DNA from: Calocera cornea HHB12733
Taxonomy: Eukaryota; Basidiomycota; Dacrymycetes; Dacrymycetales; Dacrymycetaceae
Assembly: GCA_001632435.1 (NCBI GenBank)
Contig: KV423959.1
Location: forward strand, 140,183-204,182
Length of the DNA stretch: 64,000 nt
Reading direction: 5' to 3'
Shown here: piece after piece, positions 23,174 through 33,204 of the stretch
How positions within the stretch are numbered: position 1 is the stretch's first letter
Layout of the letters: each line of letters starts with the position of its first letter
The notes under the pieces: generated by a model
What the model saw: the letters and a program-made list of their open reading frames with translations, nothing else
Told to the model about the DNA's origin: nothing
The model's database searches: none
Made by a program: the position numbers and the translations under genes

Positions 23174-24225
23174 ATGTCGTCCTACCCCGTCCCGCCTCCC
23201 TCGTACGCGGCGCCGGCTAGCCCGGGAAAGAACTACGGTTCCGCCGACGAGACCCAACAGCCCCTCCTGGGCGAGGTGGCCGGCACCTCCGCCGCGGCCA
23301 GGAACGCGATCTTCGACCAGCCTGCGGCCGATGACATCCCCGACGACTTCAAGTATGGCACGACCGTGAGCGAGAGCGCTGTTGAGATTCAGCAAGGTGT
23401 GTGTAGATCGTCGTTCAGAGATGCGAGGGAAACTGACGTTCAACCAGCATTCGTTCGCAAGGTGTACTCCATCCTCTTCGCACAGATCGTAAGCCAAGCG
23501 CAATAATACGCTATGACCTGAGTACTGACTTCTATCGCAGCTCGGCACCGTCATCGTGGCTGCTTTCATGCGCACCGACAGCGCAATGTTCTTCGTCCAG
23601 GCCCACCCCAGCGTCGTCATCGTCCCCATGTTCGCGACGTTCATCAATCTCGGCCTCCTGTTCTGGAAGCGCCACAGCCATCCCATCAATCTGGTCCTGC
23701 TCGCCACCTTTACTCTCATGGAGAGCGTCACCATCGGCGCCGCCGTCGCGTACTACGACCAGGTCGTCGTCATGCAGGCGCTGCTGATCACCGTGGGCGT
23801 GTTCTTTGGCCTGACGCTGTTCACCCTGCAGTCCAAGGTAAGCAGCTCTGATCTTCGTACTCGTCAGCGCGGTACTGACAATTGCATCAGTACAACTTTG
23901 ACAGCATGGGCCCCTTCCTGTTCGCCGGCCTCATGGTCCTCGTCTTCTCCGGCCTCGTGCACATCTTCATCCCCTTCTCCAAAGGCATCGACCTGGCGTA
24001 CGGCATCGGCGGCGCGCTCCTCTTCAGCGGGTACATCGTCTACGACACGCACCTGATCAACCGCCGCCTGAGCCCCGACGAGTACATCTGGGGTGCGATC
24101 GCGCTCTACCTGGACTTCATCAACCTCTGTCAGTCCCTCCTCAGGCTGCTATCGAGCAGGAACGCTGACAATGATCCGTAGTCCTCTCCATCCTGAGGAT
24201 CCTCAACAACTCCCGGTCCGACTGA
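23174..24225 (+). CDS. BAX inhibitor-1 / TMBIM family membrane protein (BXI1-like)
   Basis: Five exons (23174-23396, 23448-23488, 23541-23837, 23891-24128, 24182-24225) give about 280 aa. The first 70 residues are Pro/Ser-rich and cytosolic. Seven hydrophobic helices follow. Family signatures include FVRKVYSILFAQI, ESVTIGAA, the loop FSKGIDLAYGIGGALLFSGYIVYDTHLI and the C-terminal ALYLDFINLFLSILRIL. The aspartates in VYDTHLI and YLDFINL correspond to the conserved Asp pair that gates Ca2+ leak in this family. Fungal members sit in ER, vacuolar or mitochondrial membranes and affect calcium release and stress-induced death. The family call is secure; the exact location is not. Confidence 0.93.
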
Positions 24226-24590
24226 TTGGTTCTACAGCCCCGCTGGGTGTGGATGATGATCTCAAAGCCCCGTGTCGTCTCTTACTTTTTCTCCTTTGCA
24301 TCGCAGCTCTATTCACTGTAAAAGTTGTAAACTTATCAGACGAACTGAAATCATGATGTCGGCTTATGTCGGCTTATGTATCTGGAATGCGTTATTGAGT
24401 ACTTGCAGCGCGCATATATGCTCCTGCAGCTGCAAACCGATGCACACATGTGTGACTGTGATAGCCGTAGTAGCGAGTATGTCCTCAGGGTCGCGCGTCC
24501 CGTCGCGTCTCCATACCGGCGCGAACAAGTCATCCCTTCACCGCACACCCCGAGCTCTCCACCACCACTCCCATCCTCCATACATGCCTC
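24226..24590. other. Intergenic region without a recognised gene
   Basis: About 365 bp holding the 3' UTR of the BXI1-like gene and the promoter of the next gene. A CCA/CTC-rich tract lies directly before the start at 24591. Confidence 0.5.
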
Positions 24591-27500
24591 ATGCCCCCCA
24601 CCCCGTCCTCAGACGACTTCGACGATGACGGAGGGATTGACCTGACCGAGGAGGTCCTCGCGACGATCCGGGACGCCGAGGACAGGTACACCCTCGCCCT
24701 CTCCCAGGTCCCGCTCCAGCACCACTCCTCCTCCCCGCAACCCCAGCAGCAGCAGGCCACAGCATCCAGACCTGCTGTCCAGTACCCCACCGTGCCACAG
24801 GCTAACGGAGCTGGGCATGCGCCCTCTCAGGCTCAGGCTCAGGCGCCGAGGACCGCCTACGTCCGCCCACCCCCACCGCCGAAGAAGTTCAAGCCGAACG
24901 CCTACAGGCCGATACAGGAGGAAGACGACCTGCCCGAGATTACGGTCGACGCGAGCGGGCGGTACCATGTTGCTGGCGGGAGACCGGGCTCGCAGGCCCC
25001 GTCCACGTCCATGTCCACGTCCACGTTCACCGCTGGGAACGCCTATGGCGCTCGGCCGAACGGGGCTGTGGGGCATGTGAGGCAGCTAAGTGGGCCCGCA
25101 CAGCAGCAGCAGCCGGTCCGCCCGCCCGTGCGGCCGCCGCCTCGTCCTACACCTGGCGGGCGCAGCTCAAGCTCGGGTGTGCCGCAAGTGCAGCGCCCTT
25201 CCCCCCTTGCGCACTCGGTCACTGCTGTCCAGCAGGGACGGGCACCGTCCGTGCGGCCTACGACGCCCGTCGGCGATGTCGATGGTGTGGGGCAGGGACA
25301 AAGGAGGAGCTCGAGCCAGACCGCTGTCAGTCCGGGTGGCGGAGGTGCGGGTGCTACGCCCACGGAACAGGATAAGAGGATCGCGGAGTTGGAGGCGCGG
25401 ATGGCACAGGTATGCATGCCGCTTCGATCAGGGAAGGCACGCTGCTCATGCGGCCTGTAGTTGCAGCGCCAGAATGCGGCTCTGGAAGCGTCCAAACTCG
25501 CTGCGGAGGAGCAGCAGTATACCAAGGCTGGGGAGGTGTCGAATGTGCGTCGGCAGATGGAGCAGGTATGTCTCGAGAGGATGGGTGCAACGAACGATCA
25601 CTGAGCTTCCTATAGCAAAAGAAGGACAATGCGGACGCGCTGAACAAGTTGAAGGCTGAAAAGGAGGAAGTTGTCAAGGCAAAGGAGGCGATGGAGCATG
25701 AGCTACGCCTGACAATGGAGCGCATGAAGACTGAGATAATGTTCAAGGTATGCTACACGGCACTAACCATCATGTATGCTGTCTAACTTGGATCCCAGCA
25801 ACATGAGTTTGAGACGACTTCAAAGAAGCCGGCATGGTCGGTGCAGAAGCGAGCAGGACAGTCTCAGTATCCTATTGGCCAGACACCCGCCAGAACACCA
25901 TCTCGACGGCGGCCTGGATCCAGCAGACCTCCCTCGTCCCCCGCACAGCCGACTCCCGCACGAGCACCACCGGCTTTCAACGGGTTCGTCAGCGGTTTCG
26001 GGGCTTCCCAGAAGTTATCTCCCTCCCGCCGACGGCAGTTGAATGGTGGTGCGACTCCGGGCAAGGGCAAGGGCCGCGAGAGTGAGAGCGGATGGGGTGG
26101 GGGATCAGAGCGAGAGTCGATTGGCTTTACGGGGGAGACACAGCGGCTCGCGGAGGATCCGCCAATGGAGGACACTTTGCCAGTTGACTTGGCCGATGCG
26201 CCGATGTCGGAGGCGGGGACGATTGCAGAGGCAGAGCCACCAGAACCAGAAGAAATCGAAGAGGAGACGTTCTTTGGCCCTCTTGGTGAGGGTGTCAGTT
26301 GGCGAGATGAGGTATGTATGCCGTCTCGGGCTGTTCTCAACTGCTCATATTATGTACAGCTACACCACGCCGTGTTCAAGCATCGATCCTTATTATATGC
26401 ATCTGACGAGTCTAACGAGCCACCACCCTTGACGATACAACTCCTCCTAACTGTCGCTCTTCCAGAGAACACGCCCGCCGATCTTACAACCACATACAGG
26501 AAAGACTGTGCGGAGGTGTTAGGCGCGTTTGGGATCGATGATCCGATGACTGTTGTCGGAGATGATGGCTCGTCAGAAGAACTTAACACCGTTGGGCACG
26601 GCCTGAGTCGACTAACGCATGTTTTCTGTCGTCTGGAGTTGGTGGGTGAAGCGCATTAGTCCCATGTTACAAGTACTGATTTACCTGCAGATTAAACCTC
26701 TGGCGCTGTGCTTCGACTTGCTGGCATTCATGACATACCATATCCCCGCCTTCCGTCACGTGTTGCTGGCCGTTCCTCCCGATGCGCCCGAATCCCCGCC
26801 GACCCTCCTGGCTTCGTTACGAGATTGCGTGCGACTGCACTTGCAGCCTGCCAAAATGCGAGAAGCGGACGCTGAGAGAATAGCTCTCGCGGAAACGTGC
26901 CTGACGATGATGGAGACTGTCAGTTGGCGAATAGGCGAGGACGATGTGCTGAAGTCAGTCCTCTTCCTCCTCGTCTTGGACGTATTGATGAACGTACGTC
27001 AGGCTAGGAATCCTTCCAACCTCACAAGGTTTCCTATCGACTTTGATGAACCCAGCCCAACCGCCATGGTTCATCCAGCGCTCGGCCCGATTGCTTTGTC
27101 TGCTTAGTAGCCGTGAGTACTCTATAGTTATGTTAAGATATTTGCTGAGCAGATGTAGACTCTCTCCTTTTTCGCTCGCTTCTCTCGTTTCCCGATCAAA
27201 GTGGTCAAGGTGGTCCTGTCAGACCTGACTTTGCTTGCATCCCACTCGTCGATATGTTGTGCAATTTCCTCGTCATGCCGCAACCAGGCGCCTCGTTTGA
27301 GCAAATGCATTCAACTTTCCAGGCTGCTATATGCACTTTAACGTCATTGTCGATAGGCCATCCGGACGGTCGGCAGCTTCTACAAGGCTCTCGGTCACTG
27401 ATTCCATCGCTTGTCCGATGTCTCCTGTCTCAATCCAACCTGCTGTGGGATGAAGATGAGCTTGTTCTTGATTCCCCCGATGGACAAGCCGCGTAAGGAT

Positions 27501-27908
27501 CGTGATCAACTCACTTTGTCTTGTCTGACTAGAATCATTAGTCTACTGCAAACGCTGCACCTCTGCTTGACTCTGTTCCACCATCTCGGTCTATCCGGCA
27601 ACGTTGGCCAGAAGCTGCAACTGTCGACCAGATTCTACAATGGCATCACGCACGCCTTCATACTCGCTATCGGACGTCTCAGCTACGCGGACGTGCCGGA
27701 ATGGCTGACCTCGGAGAACATGAAGCGGGCAGAGCAGATGCGGGACCAAGCGCGAGACCTGTTCGAGCACGTGATCGAAGAGCCGGAGGAAGGCGACCAG
27801 ATTTGGGCTGCGTACCAGGACGATGGGGAGGAGTCGGGGAGTGCGACCGAAGCGGAGCAAGAGCAGGACGAGCCGGAACAACCGGATATACCGATGGACG
27901 AAGACTGA
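24591..27908 (+). CDS. ATRIP/Rad26/Ddc2-like checkpoint protein
   Basis: Partner of the ATR/Mec1 kinase that recruits it to RPA-coated DNA. Nine exons (24591-25409, 25461-25565, 25616-25747, 25799-26311, 26360-26641, 26691-26997, 27056-27112, 27153-27492, 27533-27908) give about 976 aa. The N-terminus has an acidic motif (SDDFDDDGGIDL) like the RPA-binding start of ATRIP, a Pro/Gln-rich linker, a coiled coil across exons 1-3 (EQDKRIAELEARMAQ onward; also EASKLAAEEQQ), then a Ser/Arg-rich region. From about residue 480 to the end it is alpha-helical and HEAT-like, with PEWLTSENMKRAEQMRD, and ends in an acidic tail. Exon 6 needs an unusual GTCAGG donor at 26998; that junction and exon 7 are the weakest part. 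Assignment rests on architecture and general likeness. Confidence 0.65.
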
Positions 27909-28229
27909 CCATGACGCCTCAGCTACAAGTTTCTGTCTTTTTCTTGTCTTTATTCTCCTAGGGTACATAGCTCGTGCAACTGTTTCAATAGTGCAATCGC
28001 TCGCGTGTATGATGTGTAACAACGAATGAGAGACCTCTTCCTTCTCCCAGTCGTTGATCTGCTCATTGTGTCTTGTCCATGTGCCTAATAATACAGCAAG
28101 TCGGCAGGCGAAGAAATATGCCGCCTATACAAAGATCCCAGGGTGTCGAAGAGACGAACCAGAAAAATGCGGGATATACCACTCTCTACATCGTCGATGC
28201 GAACATCACGCAGCGCATACTGAGCATGC
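27909..28229. other. Convergent 3' intergenic region
   Basis: About 320 bp between two convergent genes. It probably holds both 3' UTRs and polyadenylation sites. Nothing else is recognisable. Confidence 0.5.
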
Positions 28230-30140
28230 TCAAAACCTCATCAGCCCGTCCTCCGCCCACTCAGTGACCGTGATCGTCGGCAAGCGCACGGTGCCGATAC
28301 CAAGGCCTTTCAAGCGCTCCTCGGCGGTCTGGGGGCGCTTGACAGGCACTGGGCTCGCGCGGTCCAGCTCGAGCACCCTAAAGCTCGCGCTGCCCTTCCC
28401 CGGGTGTTGCATAATCGGATGTCCGAGCACGGGTGAGAAGCCGAGCCCCTCGAGCCCCTCGGCCATGTCCCCCGGCTCCGGGTCATCAAACTCCACCTCG
28501 CTCTCGCACGGGCTCTGCGGGAACCCCGTGGGGCTGGTGAGCTCTCGCCGGCTCGTGAATGTCATGGGCAGGCCTTGGGTAGGGGAGGCGCTGGCGTTGG
28601 AGGTGTTGGAGTTGAAGGTGACGGAGCTGGGGAAGCCGCTGGGGAGCGGAGGGTGCGAGGTGGACATGGTGAGCGGGAGGTGAAGGTCCAGCGCGATCGC
28701 CCGCGTGGGTGTGGCGAGTTCTTCCGTGTGGGAGTACGTGTCCTCGTCCTCGTCGTTGACGGAGGCGAGGTCTTCCTCTTCAGACAGATCCCCTTCATGG
28801 TCGGAATAGTCGCCCTGGTCCTGCTCGTCCGAGCCGTACTCCCCGTCGTCCTCGTCGTCCTCCGGAGCGAACTGCGTCATGGGGGAGAACGCGGGCTGCT
28901 CCTCGCCCTCCCACTCCACTTGCGGGGAGGTGATGACGATCGCTGGCGGTGGGACTGAGACCTGGCGGGTTGGCGGGTGCTCGGGCCGAATAGGCGGCGC
29001 AGCGGGGGAGAAGACGTCCTCCACGGCCTCGGTAGTCGTCGCGCTCGTGACTGACAAAGAAGATTGCGACTGCGACCCAGTAGAGCCAGCGATACCGGCA
29101 GCGAAGAGCAGTCTCGCGAACTCTGGTTTCCTGCCCTGTGCCGCGTGCTGGGTCAGGCGAAGCGGCTCGATGGTCACCTGGGGCACCTGGTTGTCCCCGA
29201 CCGTGGAAGTGACGATCTTGAGCTTTGGCCGGCCCTGCTCGGTCTTCCGCCCGCCGTGCACGGGCGAGGTGGGCGGGGTGGGGACGCTCTCGTGCGAGAG
29301 GCGTGTTTCTGGGGAGGAGCTGAGGCTTCCAGCTGGGGAGTTGGAGGCGAGCGAGGAGTTAGTAGGGGAGGAGACCCGCCGCCGCTGCTGCTGCTGCTGC
29401 TCGTCTGGTCTCTGCGGGCGCGTTGGCGGCTGCGACGGTGGCCGGCGGATGCTCTCCGGCGAGGTGGTCAGCACGGGTGCGATGACGGCCTTGACGGGCG
29501 TGCCAGCCTTGACGGCCCTGACATCCCTCGCCTGAGCGATGACGTGGAAAGGCTGGGGAACGCCGCGCTCGCTCTTCGCGTACGCGACCGGCATCCCCGG
29601 GGAGTCGTCGTACGTCGCCACGCTCGGTGGGCGCATGGGCATCCCACGGGCCAGATCGAGGTCGCTCATCTGCAGGGAGCCCGAGGCACCCGCGTCCGCC
29701 GACGGGCGGTAGTGCGCGAACGCCTCCTTGCTCGTCGCTGCGCTCTCGGTGGGGTACTGCGGGTAAGCCGGGCCGGCGTGGAAGGAGGAGTTGCGGTACA
29801 CGTGTGCGGCTGAGGAGCGGGCGCGCTTCCTGCAGCAGAGGAAGAAGCTGGTGACTGCGATTGCGAGGAGGGCGAGGCCGATGACGGTGCCGAGGACGGC
29901 GCCGAGGGTGCGGGCGCCGGAGGAGGAGAGGGAGGATGGCCTGACGCGGGAGGTGCTCTCTGCGGCTGGTAGGGGCGTGGAGCTGCCGGTGGTGAGGGGG
30001 TAGTAGGAGAGCGCGGGGGAGGAGGGGGGCGCAAAGGTGGGGAGGAGCGACGCTGCCGTCGGCGCTTCCGTCGCTGTGCTGACGGGGACGACGGGCCCGG
30101 TGGGCGTTGCGGGCGTCGCTGGCGTCGCTTGGGGGGCCAT
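28230..30140 (-). CDS. Single-pass membrane protein, function unknown
   Basis: One intronless frame of 636 aa. The first 75 residues are Thr/Pro/Ser/Ala-rich and likely O-glycosylated outside the cell. One transmembrane helix follows (LGAVLGTVIGLALLAIAVTS) with a stop-transfer CCRKRAR. The 530-residue tail is low complexity, with Ser/Pro, a poly-Gln run, and an acidic stretch DEDDEDDGEYGSDEQDQGDY. It ends in a more conserved-looking GIGTVRLPTITVTEWAEDGL. This topology resembles fungal cell-wall stress sensors and mid2-like proteins, but no WSC or other ectodomain is visible. No clear signal peptide precedes the frame, so a short upstream exon may be missing. Three 12-bp GGAGACGGAGAG repeats (30192-30227) lie in the leader. 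Confidence 0.7.
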   Translation of the reverse strand: MAPQATPATPATPTGPVVPVSTATEAPTAASLLPTFAPPSSPALSYYPLTTGSSTPLPAAESTSRVRPSSLSSSGARTLGAVLGTVIGLALLAIAVTSFFLCCRKRARSSAAHVYRNSSFHAGPAYPQYPTESAATSKEAFAHYRPSADAGASGSLQMSDLDLARGMPMRPPSVATYDDSPGMPVAYAKSERGVPQPFHVIAQARDVRAVKAGTPVKAVIAPVLTTSPESIRRPPSQPPTRPQRPDEQQQQQRRRVSSPTNSSLASNSPAGSLSSSPETRLSHESVPTPPTSPVHGGRKTEQGRPKLKIVTSTVGDNQVPQVTIEPLRLTQHAAQGRKPEFARLLFAAGIAGSTGSQSQSSLSVTSATTTEAVEDVFSPAAPPIRPEHPPTRQVSVPPPAIVITSPQVEWEGEEQPAFSPMTQFAPEDDEDDGEYGSDEQDQGDYSDHEGDLSEEEDLASVNDEDEDTYSHTEELATPTRAIALDLHLPLTMSTSHPPLPSGFPSSVTFNSNTSNASASPTQGLPMTFTSRRELTSPTGFPQSPCESEVEFDDPEPGDMAEGLEGLGFSPVLGHPIMQHPGKGSASFRVLELDRASPVPVKRPQTAEERLKGLGIGTVRLPTITVTEWAEDGLMRF

Positions 30141-30191
30141 TGCGGGTTGTTGGAGGAGAGCCGGAGACGGGGCCGGGGCCGGGGAGGGCCA

Positions 30192-30227
30192 GGAGACGGA
30201 GAGGGAGACGGAGAGGGAGACGGAGAA
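30192..30227. repeat. Three tandem 12-bp units GGAGACGGAGAG
   Basis: Units at 30192, 30204 and 30216, the third differing in its last base. On the transcribed (minus) strand this is a polypyrimidine tract 50-90 nt before the start codon of the membrane protein gene. Confidence 0.8.
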
Positions 30228-31706
30228 GGAGCGACGGGGGTGGAAATGAGCGGACGGGCAGAGTGCCCTGGGAAGCTAGGGGGACGAGGGGAGGGTGGCC
30301 ACACGGGTCGCGCACGCTCGGCGAGTATATGAGTCGCCGGGTGCGGTGACAGCGAGGAGTGTTTACCCCCTCCTTCGTCAGGTCACAGACATCGGGGAAC
30401 GTTCACATTCCAGTCACGGGGTGGCTGTCATACGCGCACATGAGCCCGCCCATCCCAATGGCCTGTCCACGCCGTCCCCGCCAGTAAGCCAGTCGCCAGC
30501 GCCTGCCCGGCCAGAGGGACCGACTACAGAATGCAGTCGCAGAGCCAGAGGAGCAAGGTTCAGCATCGACCGTGGGAGGCGGGGACGAGGGACGGGCTGC
30601 GTTCGACGCGGCTGCTTCTTCGCTCACGCGCCTCACGTGCTTCCGCCCGCTCCTTGCCTGTTAAGGTTCGATCGCCTCCGGGCCTCCGGTTGGGCGAGTA
30701 GAGTCTGTGCACGGTACAGGATCGTCATGGGATTGGGCAATCAGATGCACAACTTTGGGAGATGTGAAGGGCATGAAGAGCGAGCGAGCGAGGATGTGGG
30801 CTCTGCATTGCAGGGGCGAACGCACAGTCGGGTTTGCTGGAGGTGTCGCCCAGTTGGCTGGTATTCCCTCCAGCACTGCCAGTGTCCCCTCTACTCCCGC
30901 AAGCGCGGTCAAGCATGCCCGTCATCAAAGGGCCCCCCACCTCATCTTCCGACTACCTATGGGGCAGGGGGCACCAACAAAGGGCGGGAAGATTACCGTA
31001 ACTGGCGACTGCATGAGTCAGGCTGGCAGGCATGCATGACAATCAATACTGACGGGCGACTGATCCGCCAGGAGCACTGCCTTCCTCTTGCCCGACAACG
31101 GGACAATCTCGCACAATCCCGCGCTCCTGAGACACAACCAACAACAACATACCATAAACAAACAGTGTCGTGACGTAGGAGATGTGAAACGTTTCAGCGG
31201 CGGTGCGGCGACACGCGGCTCGGATTTGCGTCGGCAGGGCGTCTTCCGACACCGCCGACCCTCCGAGCGCTTCTTCCAGTGCCTCCGCGCCTCCGGCCGC
31301 ACGCCGGCAACGTGTTTTCCTCCCTTTTGTCGTTCCTCGGAAAAACGCTCTCTCGCGATGAACTGAAGCTGACACCGCTTCGCCGTCATTGATTTCCATG
31401 CACGCTGACAGGCGCCTGTCCCCATCGCCTTCGTTGCGGACCCCGCGCCCGTGCCTAACAACGCGGCGACCGCAGGGTCTCCAGGGCCTTCTCATGTTCC
31501 TGCTTCTTCAGCGGGAGCCTATGCGCATAGAGTATTCTAGACTGTTGAGCATCGGCGAACCGCCTTCGGGTTTCGACGCCCTGCAAGGACGGGGCGATCA
31601 TCTAGATCATCAGGGGTGGCACGTGGGGGATCACTGCTGCCTGCTGCCTGACGCCTGATGAAAGGGTGCCAGGCTTCGTGTCCCTTCCAGGGCTTCGTGC
31701 GGCCAT

Positions 31707-31713
31707 TATAAAG
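31707..31713 (+). promoter_or_regulatory. TATA-like box of the MARVEL gene
   Basis: TATAAAG about 104 bp before the start codon at 31817, followed by a CT-rich stretch (31730-31800) that would form the initiator and leader. Position and sequence fit a fungal core promoter; not tested. Confidence 0.4.
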
Positions 31714-31816
31714 GCGCGAGCGATCGTCCTGCTCTCGTTGTGCCTGTTTGCCCACTGCCCGGTTGAGCGCCTCTTCTCCTTCTCCCCTCTCACCCAAGAC
31801 CCCCAAATCCCCCAAA

Positions 31817-32962
31817 ATGAAGATATATGCCATCGGCCGTCTGGTGCTGCACGGTGTGTACTTATCTTCTCCTGCTCCTGCTCCTGCTCCTGCTCCCTCT
31901 CCCGCGCCAACAAGCCTGTCTGACGCGCTTTCTGCGCAGCGCTCGTGCTCATCTTCTCGATCGTCCTCCTCGGTGTGTCTGCGAACCTCGTCGCGCTGGG
32001 GAACAAGTACGGCTTGTCGCTCATCTGGGCGCAGCTGGGTGCGCATCCTCCCCCTCGTCGCCATCTCACAGTTGCCCTGACGACTCCCTTGGTTCCCGGC
32101 GCCTGCAGCATTGGCGGTCTCCGTAATCACACTCGCGGTCATGATCCCCGTGCTGGTGCTGGACCGCGTGAGGCGGAACGCCCTGCCGAGCTGGACGGCC
32201 GCTGAGCTGGGGTGGAACGGCGTGCTCTGGGTGCTGTGGCTCGGTGCGTCCAACTTCCTCGCCTCTTCCCACTTCCGCATTTGGCTTCGTTTCTGCTTCG
32301 CCTCGCATATATGCTATAATCTGGGACTGAAACCTCTTCAGCGTGCGCCGGCTACGCGACCAACGCCCTCCAAGGCCTGGACTGCGGATCCCGCTCCTGT
32401 ACGCGTCTCCCTCCCCTCCTCTCCTCCTCCTGACCGACTGATCTCGCCCAGACGAAGTGCTCTACCTGGACTACTACCTCGGCAAGAAGGGCCAGGCCGT
32501 GTGCCAGCAAGCGCAGGCGATCGAGGCCCTCTCCTGGCTCAACTGGATCTTCCGTGCGTCCCTTTCCCGGCGCTGCTCCACTTAGTCACCCGAAAAGGCG
32601 CCCTAACACCCACCGCAGTGTTCGCCCTCTTCTGGTGGCTCCTCATCACCGCCCTCGTGTACCACAACGCCTCCCAAGGTACCGTCTGGATGTCCTCTAT
32701 GTCGGACTACCAGCCCACAGGGGCCGGGGCGGCGAAGGGCGTGGATATGGGCGGGGAGGTGCCCATGGCCCAGACCGGGTACGCGGGTGCGACCCCGATG
32801 GCGGCGGGGACGCTCCAGCAGGGGATGCAGCAGCAGCAGCAGCCGGCGTATGGGTATGGAGCGGGGATGCCGCCTGCGGCCGGGACGCCGGCGACGCAGT
32901 ATACGCAGGGGACTCTGGCGACTCAGGGCCATGTGCCGCCGGCTGGGGTTGCACAGGTGTGA
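31817..32962 (+). CDS. MARVEL-domain four-helix membrane protein
   Basis: Six exons (31817-31853, 31940-32038, 32109-32243, 32342-32398, 32452-32553, 32619-32962) give about 257 aa. Four hydrophobic helices are visible: RLVLHGALVLIFSIVLLG, LALAVSVITLAVMIPVLVL, GVLWVLWLACAGYATNALQG, and FLFALFWWLLITALVYH. The pattern, with small polar loops and CQQAQAIEALSWLNWI before helix 4, is typical of fungal MARVEL proteins related to Nce102 and the Fhn1 group, which organise plasma-membrane domains and vesicle traffic. The cytosolic tail is Gly/Ala/Gln-rich with a short poly-Gln run. Membership of the MARVEL superfamily is likely; the precise subgroup is not determined. Confidence 0.75.
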
Positions 32963-33204
32963 GGTTTGCTGCTTGCTTTCCAGTTTCACGATGCTTTTTG
33001 CAAGGACACTTTCCCGCCCTCGTAGCCGTAGCATGTTCTGCCGTCTCGAAACAATGACTCAATGAGATCACGATTCCGTATCTTTTAGGCGCATACATTT
33101 CACTTCTGAATATATAAGGAGCGGTGATGAACCTACCTATTACTAAAAGGACAAGAAAGCGAAGCTAAACAAGAAGGTTGATACAGATGAATAAATGCAC
33201 ACGG

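Larger units (their letters stand above)
30141..31816. other. Long divergent intergenic region
   Basis: About 1.7 kb between two divergent genes. Open frames here (for example 292 aa at 30295-31173 and 147-150 aa on the minus strand) look like nothing known, have unnatural compositions, and no splice pattern rescues them. A TATA-like TATAAAG at 31707-31713 lies 104 bp before the MARVEL gene start and is probably its promoter. No RNA gene was seen. Confidence 0.45.

Noticed and set aside
30295..31173. 292-aa plus-strand frame
   Set aside because: Composition is unnatural, there is no family likeness, and it sits in a divergent promoter region.
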